Positions 1-6,673 are shown, counted from the first letter of the stretch. The stretch: 11,897 nucleotides of DNA from JBAYVY01 sp041674345 (GCA_041674345.1 JBAYVY010000073.1:1-11897), one strand, 5' to 3'. Notes: generated by a model from the sequence alone, not told the origin. Numbers and translations are program-made.

Positions 1-855
1 GAAGCGTTCGGCAACCCCGCCGGCATGGACAAAATCGCACAGATCGCCGGCAAACACGAAATCCCCCTCGTCGAAGATTCCTGCGAAGGACTCGGCAGCA
101 CCTACAAAAACCGCCCCGTCGGCTCATTCGGTCGCGTTGGTGTGTTCGGCTTCTACCCCAACAAACAAATCACCACCGGCGAAGGCGGCATGATCGTCAC
201 CAACGACGACCGACTCGCCGATATGTGCCGCTCCCTCCGCAACCAGGGCCGCGCCGCCGGTTCCATGCCCGGCCAGAACAACGACGCCGGCAGTTGGCTC
301 AGTCATGAACGATTGGGTTACAACTATCGTTTGTCCGAGATCGCCGCCGCGATCGGTTGCGTGCAGATGGAACGCTTCGACGCCATTCTCAAAAAGCGGC
401 AGGACGTCGCCTGTATGTATTTCGACCGCCTCATGGACAACTCCGATGTCATCCTGCCCAACATCGAACCCGACACCACCATGAGCTGGTTCGTCTTCGT
501 GATCCGATTGAGCGATCAGTTCTCCGCCGTCGCTCGCCAGCGCATCATGTCCGGCCTGAAAAAACACGACGTCGGTTGCTCCAACTATTTTCCCCCGATC
601 CATCTCCAGCCCTATTTCCGCCGGCTTTTCGACTACAAGATCGGCGACTTCCCGATCGCCGAGTCCGTCTCGCAACGCACCATCGCGCTGCCGTTCCACA
701 ACTTCATGGACGCCACACAGGTTGAACTGGCGTCGCTGACATTGAAGGTGATGATCGACCGCGAAAAGCTGATGCTCGACGCCGCGAAAAAAAATCCGCC
801 CTCCCCCCCGGAAGGCGAATCCAACAACGACAACCCCCTGACCCGCCGCGGCTGA
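1..855 (+). CDS. DegT/DnrJ/EryC1/StrS family PLP-dependent aminotransferase, 5' end cut off by window
   Basis: The frame is open from base 1, so the gene starts upstream; 284 residues are visible. The family transfers an amino group to a keto-sugar nucleotide, using PLP, for O-antigen, exopolysaccharide or antibiotic sugars. Visible landmarks are VEDSCEGLG (the acidic residue that contacts the PLP ring nitrogen), FYPNKQITTGEGG with the Schiff-base lysine at bases 163-165, GYNYRLSEIAAAIGCVQ, and YFPPIHLQPYFR near the C-terminus. The catalytic C-terminal half is intact. The exact sugar substrate cannot be read from this fragment, although the motifs fit the sugar aminotransferase branch well. 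The last 25 or so residues form a polar, Pro/Asn-rich tail beyond the conserved fold; it is encoded partly by a C7 run containing the dispersed 10-mer CCCCCGGAAG (805-814). No partner gene follows on the same strand. Confidence 0.93.
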   Translation, partial: EAFGNPAGMDKIAQIAGKHEIPLVEDSCEGLGSTYKNRPVGSFGRVGVFGFYPNKQITTGEGGMIVTNDDRLADMCRSLRNQGRAAGSMPGQNNDAGSWLSHERLGYNYRLSEIAAAIGCVQMERFDAILKKRQDVACMYFDRLMDNSDVILPNIEPDTTMSWFVFVIRLSDQFSAVARQRIMSGLKKHDVGCSNYFPPIHLQPYFRRLFDYKIGDFPIAESVSQRTIALPFHNFMDATQVELASLTLKVMIDREKLMLDAAKKNPPSPPEGESNNDNPLTRRG

Positions 856-886
856 TCCGCGTTGTTTGCTCCGCCCAGCCGCGCGT

Positions 887-982
887 CAAGGGCAAGAAGT
901 CGCCCTTGCCGCGACAGGTGGTGGCCCGACGCAAGAAGGGCCGACGCGCGACTGTGACCTGACGCGGCGGATCGACCCGCCG
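887..982. other. Two GC-rich hairpins in the 199-bp gap 856-1054
   Basis: This gap lies between two convergent genes (aminotransferase and DUF2400). It contains an inverted repeat CAAGGGC (887-893) / GCCCTTG (902-908) with an 8-nt loop, and a second one, CGGCGG (965-970) / CCGCCG (977-982) with a 6-nt loop. Neither is followed by a clear T run, so they are only possible transcription stops for one or both genes. The rest of the gap holds a CTCGTCGCT-like simple stretch (about 1005-1040) and one reverse copy of the dispersed 10-mer (1038-1047). I see no gene in it. Confidence 0.35.
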
Positions 983-1054
983 AAAGTATTTCCAGCCGGT
1001 GAGTTGCTCGTCGCTGGTCGCTCTTCGCTCCTCGCTTCTTCCGGGGGCCGGGGG

Positions 1055-1861
1055 TCATACCGTGATTCGCATGATGCCGGGGCGGGTGAGGGCGAAGTCG
1101 TAGCGCAGCGGATCGCGCGGGGCGAAGCGGCGCAGGGCGGTGGTGATCTCCAGCGCGGTGGCGAGGTTCGCTTGTTTGCGCTGCGTCCAGTTGAACCGGC
1201 GGGCCATTGCGAACAGATGCGTATCGACCGGGGCGACCAGCAGGGCGGGGGACACGTCGGACCATGAGCCGACGTCCACGCGGTCGTTGCGGACCATCCA
1301 GCGAAGGTAGAGCATCAGACGTTTGCACGCGCTGCCGCGCGCGGGATGGGGCAGCAGATGATCGAGCGGAGCGCCGGCGCCCCCGACGCCCCCGGAAGCG
1401 TCGGCCAGTTCATCGACCCACGAGCCGGCGGCGGGCAGCACGGTTTCGTGATCGGAGCGGAGGTGTCGGGCGAAGGCGTGATGCAGGGAGCCGTGCTGGA
1501 GCAATTGGGTTCGCACGGCGATGAGTAAACCGGCCAGTTGGCTTCCGGGGGTGACGCGATAGCGGAAGTCGGCGAAGCATCGGCGGATTTGGTCGGGCGA
1601 ATGTTCGAGCAGGAACAGATGGGGACGGGGGTTGAGCGGAAGCAGCGCGTTGCGTGTGCCGGTGAGGATGGCCTTGACGTTGCCGTAGGCGAGCAGCGCG
1701 GCGACGAGGCCGACGATTTCGCGGTCGGCGGGGGCGTCGTAGAGATAGAGCAGTTGAAGCGGATCGGTGTGGACGAACCGGCGATGATGGAAGCGTCGAT
1801 ACAGGGCGTCGAGCCGGTGTTTCTGCGAGGCGAAAGCGGTGTCGGATGAATCGGGGTGCAT
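1055..1861 (-). CDS. DUF2400 / TIGR02757 family protein, function unknown
   Basis: 268 residues, complete. The family signatures are all present: HTDPLQLL (31-38), EIVGLVAALLAYGNV (48-62), a Ser-Ala-Cys-Lys-Arg-Leu block running into YLRWMVRND (177-193), PVDTHLF (211-217) and DPLRYDFAL (250-258). Function is not established for the family. The VDTH segment resembles the catalytic-Asp segment of HhH-GPD DNA glycosylases such as endonuclease III; this is my inference and not proof of activity. The start is the ATG at 1861; the frame stays open further upstream, but that part runs over the neighbouring ferritin-like gene and lacks family similarity. A Gly/Ala-rich insertion (DASGGVGGAGAP, 154-165) sits just before the Lys-Arg block and is encoded by the dispersed 10-mer at 1389-1398. 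The gene is divergent from the ferritin-like gene. Confidence 0.88.
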   Translation of the reverse strand: MHPDSSDTAFASQKHRLDALYRRFHHRRFVHTDPLQLLYLYDAPADREIVGLVAALLAYGNVKAILTGTRNALLPLNPRPHLFLLEHSPDQIRRCFADFRYRVTPGSQLAGLLIAVRTQLLQHGSLHHAFARHLRSDHETVLPAAGSWVDELADASGGVGGAGAPLDHLLPHPARGSACKRLMLYLRWMVRNDRVDVGSWSDVSPALLVAPVDTHLFAMARRFNWTQRKQANLATALEITTALRRFAPRDPLRYDFALTRPGIMRITV

Positions 1862-1864
1862 GGG

Positions 1865-1874
1865 AACATATGTT
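1865..1874. promoter_or_regulatory. Perfect palindrome AACATATGTT in the divergent intergenic region
   Basis: The 117-bp gap 1862-1978 must hold the promoters of both the DUF2400 gene and the ferritin-like gene. It contains a perfect 10-bp palindrome 3 bp upstream of the DUF2400 start codon, which could be an operator. No convincing -35/-10 pair stands out on either strand. A palindrome of this size in an AT-rich pocket can arise by chance, so the regulatory role is a guess. Confidence 0.2.
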
Positions 1875-1978
1875 AGCGTGCCGTCGCATATCGCGGCGTT
1901 CGGGGATATACATGGGCGTTTGTCGCGCCTACGCTGTGGGTAAAGCGGGCCGCTGTTCAAGTTGCAAGGAGCGTCAAC

Positions 1979-2500
1979 ATGGCGAAGAAGAAGTCGGGTG
2001 GCAAGAAGAGCAAGCGGATGGGACGGTCGGCGAAAGCCGGTCGGATCGTGGAAGAGTTGATCGTGTCGTACTGGATGGAACTGGAGACGGTTCAGAATTA
2101 TCTGGCGAATGCGACGAATCTGACGGGGGTGCTGGCGAAGGAGATCAAGCAATCGCTGGCGGCGGACGTGCCGGCGGAGTTGGGGCACGCGCAGCGGTTG
2201 GCGGCCCGCATTCACGTGTTGGGCGGGAAAGTACCGGGCAGCGCGGGATTCAGGGCGGGGCAGAGAAAGTTGCAGCCGCCGAAGGATAGCACGGACATGG
2301 TGTCGGTGATTTTGGGCGTGATTGACGCGGAGGAGGGCGCGATCGAACAGTATCAGAAGATCATTCGATTGTGCGACGGCGTGGATTATGCGACGCAGGA
2401 CATGGCGATCACCTTGCTGGCCGACGAGCAGGAACACCGGCGTGAGTTTGTGGGATTTCTGGCGGAGTTTGACAAGAAGGCGGCGGCGCGGTTCGGATGA
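1979..2500 (+). CDS. Ferritin-like diiron-domain protein
   Basis: 173 residues, complete, with a clear Shine-Dalgarno AAGGAG at 1966-1971, 7 nt before the ATG. After a Lys-rich N-terminus (about residues 1-20) the protein reads as a four-helix bundle with ferritin-type metal ligands: Glu in ELETVQNYL (34-42), an ExxH pair at E67/H70 in ELGHAQRLAARIHVLGG, acidic residues in DAEEGAIEQYQKII (116-129), and a second ExxH at E150/H153 in DEQEHRREF. This arrangement is that of the ferritin-like superfamily (bacterioferritin, rubrerythrin and Dps relatives), which oxidise and store iron or act on peroxide. Which branch it belongs to is not clear; there is no rubredoxin domain and no heme methionine that I can place. 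The basic N-terminus could bind DNA, as in some Dps proteins, but that is inference. Single-gene unit, followed by an inverted repeat. Confidence 0.82.
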   Translation: MAKKKSGGKKSKRMGRSAKAGRIVEELIVSYWMELETVQNYLANATNLTGVLAKEIKQSLAADVPAELGHAQRLAARIHVLGGKVPGSAGFRAGQRKLQPPKDSTDMVSVILGVIDAEEGAIEQYQKIIRLCDGVDYATQDMAITLLADEQEHRREFVGFLAEFDKKAAARFG

Positions 2501-2504
2501 GGAA

Positions 2505-2582
2505 GTTCAAGGTTCAAGATTCAAAGTTCAAGGTTCAAGGTTCAAAGTTGGATTCATGATCCGCAAACTTTGAACTTTGAAC
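2505..2582. repeat. 7-bp tandem repeat (GTTCAAG/A x6) with an inverted arm
   Basis: Six consecutive 7-bp units of the form GTTCAAR run from 2505 to 2546, the third beginning with A. The end of this array (2533-2549) is complementary to 2566-2582 at 16 of 17 positions, the remaining pair being G-U in RNA, with a 16-nt loop between. In RNA this makes a long AU-rich hairpin starting a few bases after the ferritin-like stop codon, so it could stabilise the transcript end or stop transcription. It also overlaps the TTG at 2577 where the phosphatase frame could begin. Confidence 0.75.
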
Positions 2583-3676
2583 TCGGAGCATACGCATGAC
2601 GACGATGACAACGGTTCGCCGCTCGAGTTGCATTGCATGGAGATATGGGGCGGGATCGAAGCGGCGAACCAGGCGGTGAGCAGCGGGGGGGGGGGTTGGA
2701 TGTGCATGTGTTCGCCGAGCCGTGGCGCGGGCAGCAGACGAGGGGCGACATTCATTATTTGTCGATGTGCGGGTCGGGGCACATCACGCGGTTTTTCGTG
2801 GCGGATGTGTCGGGTCACGGCGAGCAGGTGGGGGAACTGGCGGTGACGTTGCGGAAGCTGCTGCGTCGGCATATGAACATGCTGGGCACGTCGAAACTGG
2901 CGTCGGCGGTGAACGCGGAGTTCGCGAACCTGGCGAGGAAGGGCGTTTCGCCACGGCGATGACGTGTACCTATTTTTCGCCGACGCATCAGTTGCTGGGG
3001 GTGAACGCGGGGCATCCGCGTCCGCTGTGGTGGGTGGCGAAGCGAGGCGAGTGGCGTTTCCTCGAAGCGTCGGTGGGTGAGAGTCAGGGATACGGCCCGC
3101 GCAATCTGCCGCTGGGGGTGATCGGTGAGACGGGGTACCGGCAGTTCGTGGTGACGCTGGAACCGGGCGACGTGGTGATGATGTACACCGATTCGCTGAT
3201 GGAGGCGACCCCCGGAACTGGCGGACGAATGTTGGGGGGAGAAGGGATTGTTGGAGATGGTGCGGACGTGCGGGGAGGATGTAAGGATCGCCAAGCCGCC
3301 CCCGGAAACGGCCCCCGGAAGTTGTAAAGCCCGCGATGGCATCGCGGGTCTTCCCGCCACCGGAAGTTGTAAAGTCCGCGATGACATCGCGGGTCTTCCC
3401 GCCACCGGAAGTTGTAAAGTCCGCGATGACATCGCGGGTCTTCCCGCCCCCGGAAGTTGTAAAGCCCGCGATGACATCGCGGGTCTTCCCGCCCCCGGAA
3501 GTGCGGAGGTGGGACGCATGTTGTTGGAGAAGGTTCGTGCATATCAGGGAGGGGCGGCGCTGGAGGATGATGTGATGCTGGTGACGGTGGCGCATGCGGG
3601 GGCGGAACCGCGACGGGTGACGTTGGGCGAGCGGTTGACGGCGATGGCGAAGATGGTGGGGTTGATGGGGACGTGA
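2577..3676 (+). pseudogene. SpoIIE/PP2C-type serine phosphatase, broken by frameshifts and carrying a 15-residue repeat insert
   Basis: The conserved SpoIIE domain is readable only across three frames. Piece A (to about 2684) has LHCMEIWGGIEAANQAVSS. An 11-G run (2685-2695) then shifts into piece B (2696 to about 2934): GDIHYLSMCGSGHITRFFVADVSGHG, containing the metal-binding Asp of the family, then NAEFANLA. A shift at about 2932-2938 (one G seems lost) leads to piece C: GRFATAMTCTYF, NAGHPRP and VVMMYTDSLMEA. A shift at the C5 run 3209-3213 leads to piece D: LLEMVRTCGEDVR, the 15-aa repeats, then LLEKVRAYQGGAALEDDVMLVTV with the metal-binding EDD. The start is unclear: TTG 2577, ATG 2637, or ATG 2596 with an SD GGAG at 2585-2588 but yet another shift. 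The family dephosphorylates anti-sigma-factor antagonists. Neighbouring genes read cleanly, which favours real decay; assembly error at G11 and C5 is the main alternative. Confidence 0.82.
3321..3500 (+). repeat. 45-bp tandem repeat, four copies, in frame inside the phosphatase
   Basis: Units start at 3321, 3366, 3411 and 3456, each exactly 45 bp and differing at only a few positions. Each begins GTTGTAAAG, continues with a palindrome CCCGCGATG-N-CATCGCGGG (the 2nd and 3rd copies start TCCGCG), then TCTTCCCGCC and ends with an (A/C)CCGGAA. The junctions to the first, fourth and following sequence carry the exact 10-mer CCCCCGGAAG (3312-3321, 3447-3456, 3492-3501); the other two junctions read CACCGGAAG. 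In the phosphatase frame each unit encodes 15 residues of the type GSCKVRDDIAGLPAP, so the array adds 60 residues without shifting the frame. There are no unique spacers, so it is not a CRISPR array. Confidence 0.95.
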
Positions 3677-3690
3677 GGATGTCATGTGAA

Positions 3691-3718
3691 AAGCCCACGG
3701 ACGGGAGTCCGCGGGCTT
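3691..3718 (-). terminator. Hairpin terminator behind the PEP-CTERM gene
   Basis: AAGCCCACGGAC (3691-3702) pairs with GTCCGCGGGCTT (3707-3718) except for one A-C mismatch, with a GGGA loop. It lies 26 nt past the stop of the minus-strand PEP-CTERM gene, and on the minus strand the stem runs into TTTT, as expected of an intrinsic terminator. It is also just downstream of the plus-strand phosphatase remnant, so it may serve both directions, though no T run follows on the plus strand. Confidence 0.7.
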
Positions 3719-3744
3719 GGGGTGAGTGGGGGATGGAAGCATTT

Positions 3745-4371
3745 TTATCGACGGCGGCGGAGGAGGGCGATGCCGCCGAGTGCGATGAGCGTGAGGGAGG
3801 CGGGTTCGGGGATGGAAGCGGTGTCGATGTCGATCTGCGTGGGTGGCAGAGTGGAGGGCAGATCAAAGATGAAAGTTTCCCAGTCGGGGTTGGGTTGGAT
3901 GGTGAAATCCCAGTACCAGCCGATGGTGCCGCCGCTGCCGGAGATCGGCACGGAGCCGGTGATGACGGAGCCGGTGGGCAGAGGATTGTTGTTCTTAAAA
4001 CCCATGATGTCGATTTGCGGCGGGGGGAAGTCGGTCAGGGGCTGATCCCAGTAGATTTGAATGCGACCGATCTTCAGGGGCTGTTCGTCAATCCAGTTGG
4101 GGAAATCGACTTGCCAGGTATTGGGGCCGGCACCGGTGATGGGGTTGGGACCGCTCGGTGGTACGGGCCAGATGGTGCCGGTCGGAGGCGTGGAGGGATA
4201 GATTTGGACATTCCAGCCGCCGGCGGGAGTCCAGTGTCCTTCGACGCCCAGCGGCGTGCCGCGCCACGGCGGAGGCAACAGATCGTGGGCCTGAGACGCC
4301 GCGCCGAACATGAGCGCGGTCAGTGCGGCCAGAATCATCGGACAGAACCATTTCGTGCGAGTGCGAACCAT
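3745..4371 (-). CDS. PEP-CTERM sorting domain protein, exported
   Basis: 208 residues. I chose the ATG at 4371 because the minus strand has AAGGAGAG at 4383-4376 just before it; an earlier in-frame start at 4404 would place this SD inside the gene. The N-terminus is a signal peptide (basic MVRTRTK, hydrophobic MILAALTALMFGAA, likely cleavage after SQA at about 27). The C-terminus has a PEP-CTERM anchor: IPEPAS (187-192), hydrophobic LTLIALGGIALL and RRRR. Such proteins are exported and processed by an exosortase in biofilm- or polysaccharide-making Gram-negative bacteria. The central region is rich in Pro, Gly, Trp and Asn (for example HWTPAGGWNVQIYP, IGRIQIYWDQP), probably beta-rich, and I do not recognise a domain in it. 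It is followed by a hairpin terminator. No exosortase gene is in the window. Confidence 0.9.
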   Translation of the reverse strand: MVRTRTKWFCPMILAALTALMFGAASQAHDLLPPPWRGTPLGVEGHWTPAGGWNVQIYPSTPPTGTIWPVPPSGPNPITGAGPNTWQVDFPNWIDEQPLKIGRIQIYWDQPLTDFPPPQIDIMGFKNNNPLPTGSVITGSVPISGSGGTIGWYWDFTIQPNPDWETFIFDLPSTLPPTQIDIDTASIPEPASLTLIALGGIALLRRRR

Positions 4372-4596
4372 GTGTCTCTCCTTCTGCAAAGTGACAACGG
4401 ACAACGATGATGACGGGCACGAGCCGCGTCATCCGGTTTCAAAATGGCGGAACAAATTGAGAAGGGAGCGATGACCAATCGCATCTTTTCTTTTCCATGA
4501 AAGTCACTTTGTCACACGCGGGCGAGATGGGCAAGCGGAAAATGGCGAAAAATTAAAAAGCAACAAAATCACCGGCGAAATCAGGCCGAAATCGCA
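4372..4596. other. Intergenic region of 225 bp upstream of the PEP-CTERM gene
   Basis: Lies between two minus-strand genes and is more AT-rich than its surroundings around 4440-4570. Apart from the SD of the PEP-CTERM gene (4376-4383) I see no gene and no strong hairpin. It presumably holds the PEP-CTERM promoter; a minus-strand GTGACAAAGTGAC stretch near 4505-4520 is a weak candidate -35 area, which I cannot support further. Confidence 0.3.
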
Positions 4597-6363
4597 TCAG
4601 GGCTGGGTAAATACCAAGTTGATCGGATGCAGGTTTTTCGTTGCGATGTCGTAGCGGATGATGCGATGGTGGTTGGTATCGGCGATGTAGATTTGATCGC
4701 CGACGATGCACAGCCCGGCGGGTTCGTTCAGCGGCGATTTGCCGTCGCTGCTTGCGGGGATGAGCGTTGTGATGATTTTCTTCCGCGGGTCGATGACGCG
4801 CATCGCGTGGTTGTAAGTGTCGGCGATGTAAACCAGATCGCCCGCGGATGTGATGCCCAGCGGGTGTTGGAGTAACGCGTGTTTGAGCGAGCCATCGCGC
4901 AGGCCGAAGTCGAACAGGCCGGTGCCGGCGAGCGTGGTGACTTGGCCGGTGGTCAGATCGGCGCGGCGGATGGAGGAGGTTTCGGAATCGGCGAAGTAGA
5001 GGTTGTCGCCCTGAATCGTCAGGCCGGACGTTTGCGCCAGGGCGGCTTCGTCCGCCGGGCCGTCGTCGATGTTTTCGCGGCCGGTGCCGATCCATGCGCG
5101 GGTGATGCCGGTTTTCAAATCCAGCGTCCAAATCTGATGCAGCCCGGCCATTGCGATGACCAGGCGATGGCGCGGCTCGTCGAGTACGACATCCCACGGC
5201 GAACTGAGCGGTTGTTGGCGACCGACGTTTCCGCCGGTGCGGTCGTTGCCCTGCGTTCCGTCACCGGCGAGCGTGGTGACGGTGAGCGATTTCAGATCGA
5301 CCTGACGAATGGCGTGATTGTCGGTGTCGGCGATGCAGAGCGTTTGCCCGTCGGATGAAAGCGACATGCCCTGGGGGTTGAGGAATTGAGCGTGATCGGA
5401 GGGGCCGTCGGCGAAACCGGGTTGGCCGGAGCCGATGATCTGCCGCACTTTGCCGTCGAGATCGGCGATGACGATGCGGTCGTGATCGGAGTCGGCGATG
5501 AACAGGCGATGCTGATCGGTGATGATTTTGCCGGGGAAAGATAACCCCCGCCCCCGGAAGTTGGGCTGGGGGTTGACGTTCGGTTGGGACTCCGGGGCCG
5601 GGGCGACTGAAGTCGCCCCGCCGGGGGGCGTGCCGGGAGTCGCTGCGCCGTGGGCGAGCGTTCCGTTTTTTCGGCCCTCGTCGAGCAGTTGTTGGATGGC
5701 GCGATCAAGCAATTGGCGTTGCCCTTCGCCGCTGGTTTGTCCGACGACGCGACCGGTGGTGTCGATGATGACGAACGTAGGCCAGGCGTGTACGCCGAAT
5801 TGCGACCAGAGTTCCATGCCCTGATCGACGATGACCGGATGGCGGATGCGATAGCGTCGGACGGCCTGCGCGATCTGGGCGGGGTCTTGCTCGTTGTCGA
5901 ACTTCGCCGAGTGAACGCCGATGATCGTCACCGGCTGGTCGGCGTACTTGTGTTCCAGATACGACAGGTCCGGCAGGATGTGCATGCAGTTGATGCAACA
6001 ATAGGTCCAGAAATCCAGCACCACGACCCGGCCCCGGAGTTGCTTGCCAAACGACAGCGGCTGGTCCGTGTTCAGCCAGTTGAAATCGGCGGGAAAATCG
6101 GCGGCACGAACACGCGCATCAGCCCCCGGAAGTTGCACCCCCGGAAGTCGCACCCCCGGAAGCGATGCCCCCGGCAGTTGGGCGGCGGCATTGGGCGACT
6201 GGGCGAGTGTGTTTTCAGTCATATGGGGTGCCATCCAGAGGGCGAGAATGATCGTCGCGGCCAGGCCGGCGAGGAAACAGGCCGACAGGCGCAGATGACG
6301 GCGTGGGCGGTTTTGTGCGGGGAAAAGCATGGTTTGGCTCACTGGAGGCGATGGAACCGACAT
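4597..6363 (-). CDS. Membrane-anchored thioredoxin-like / NHL-repeat propeller protein (NHLRC2-like)
   Basis: 588 residues. A basic N-terminus and one hydrophobic segment (about 26-45) suggest a signal anchor, so the rest probably lies in the periplasm. Residues 63-80 hold four LPG units, a low-complexity linker. A thioredoxin-like domain (about 85-230) carries FWTYCCINCMHILPDLSYLEHKY with the redox pair C123/C126 (C122 adjacent) and the cis-proline in AWPTF (P195). A Pro/Gly/Ala linker (240-272) leads to NHL repeats (275 to 585), seen as repeated IADSDHDRI, IADTDNHAIRQVD, FADSETSSIRRAD, IADTYNHAMRVID and IADTNHHRIIRYD blocks, forming a beta-propeller. This layout and the CCINC motif match NHLRC2-type proteins, whose bacterial role and partners are not known. 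Start ATG 6363 is the longest option and lacks a clear SD; ATG 6330 is an alternative that still keeps the anchor. Both linkers are built from repeats. Confidence 0.9.
   Translation of the reverse strand: MSVPSPPVSQTMLFPAQNRPRRHLRLSACFLAGLAATIILALWMAPHMTENTLAQSPNAAAQLPGASLPGVRLPGVQLPGADARVRAADFPADFNWLNTDQPLSFGKQLRGRVVVLDFWTYCCINCMHILPDLSYLEHKYADQPVTIIGVHSAKFDNEQDPAQIAQAVRRYRIRHPVIVDQGMELWSQFGVHAWPTFVIIDTTGRVVGQTSGEGQRQLLDRAIQQLLDEGRKNGTLAHGAATPGTPPGGATSVAPAPESQPNVNPQPNFRGRGLSFPGKIITDQHRLFIADSDHDRIVIADLDGKVRQIIGSGQPGFADGPSDHAQFLNPQGMSLSSDGQTLCIADTDNHAIRQVDLKSLTVTTLAGDGTQGNDRTGGNVGRQQPLSSPWDVVLDEPRHRLVIAMAGLHQIWTLDLKTGITRAWIGTGRENIDDGPADEAALAQTSGLTIQGDNLYFADSETSSIRRADLTTGQVTTLAGTGLFDFGLRDGSLKHALLQHPLGITSAGDLVYIADTYNHAMRVIDPRKKIITTLIPASSDGKSPLNEPAGLCIVGDQIYIADTNHHRIIRYDIATKNLHPINLVFTQP
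5541..5640. repeat. Repeat-rich linker DNA inside the thioredoxin/NHL gene
   Basis: This stretch encodes the Pro/Gly/Ala linker between the thioredoxin domain and the propeller. It contains the exact 10-mer CCCCCGGAAG (5551-5560), in the longer context CCCGCCCCCGGAAGT shared with 3488-3502 in the phosphatase array, and a GC-rich hairpin GGGGCGAC (5600-5607) / GTCGCCCC (5612-5619) with loop TGAA. The linker thus appears to have grown by uptake of the same short repeats seen elsewhere in the window. Confidence 0.7.
6123..6177. repeat. 15-bp tandem repeat, four copies, encoding LPGxx units
   Basis: Units begin at 6123, 6138, 6153 and 6168. The first three start with the exact 10-mer CCCCCGGAAG, the fourth with CCCCCGGCAG. 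On the minus strand they encode four LPG blocks (63-80) between the membrane anchor and the thioredoxin domain. The period of 15 bp keeps the reading frame and is one third of the 45-bp period in the phosphatase gene. Confidence 0.93.
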
Positions 6364-6673
6364 GATGGTAGGTGGGGTCCGGCGAAAAATCCGCTGAATT
6401 ATGGGGCTGCGTGCTTGAATCGCCGGGTGGAAACGGGTAATCTTGATTGGTTAAACGCGCCCGGCGCGGCGGAGCGACGGGCCATTCGGACGACGGACGA
6501 CCGATGCAGGTAATGAACATTCAAGATGTCAACTTAACGGTGGCTCGCCGAGCGGCGGGATGTTTGGCATGATCGGTTGGACGATCCCCAGCTACAATCG
6601 AGAGCGCGACCCCGCCGCGACGTGCGGCTGGATGTGACGCGCGTGCATCCGCATCTGAAACAGGAGTTGTAAA
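6364..6673. promoter_or_regulatory. 310-bp divergent region upstream of infC, with a possible 25-codon leader reading frame
   Basis: This gap separates the divergent thioredoxin/NHL gene and infC and must carry both promoters; I could not pick a convincing -35/-10 pair. At 6560-6637 there is a short frame starting ATG and coding for MFGMIGWTIPSYNRERD..., with a weak GGCGGG before it, in the same frame as infC and ending in TGA 37 bases before the infC start. A second frame (GTG 6622 to TAA 6670-6672) ends just before infC. Either could be a leader or chance. The infC SD AGGAG is at 6662-6666. Confidence 0.3.

Noticed and set aside
1862..2437. Upstream extension of the DUF2400 frame
   Set aside because: The extension runs antisense through the well-supported ferritin-like gene and has no family similarity; the ATG at 1861 gives the usual family length.
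3321..3500. CRISPR-like regular repeats
   Set aside because: Units are directly adjacent with a 45-bp period and no unique spacers; they read in frame in the phosphatase and no cas gene is nearby.
2528..3742. Long open frame of 404 codons on the minus strand
   Set aside because: It is antisense to the phosphatase remnant, is His/Pro/Arg-rich low-complexity and has no recognisable domain; the plus strand has clear SpoIIE blocks.
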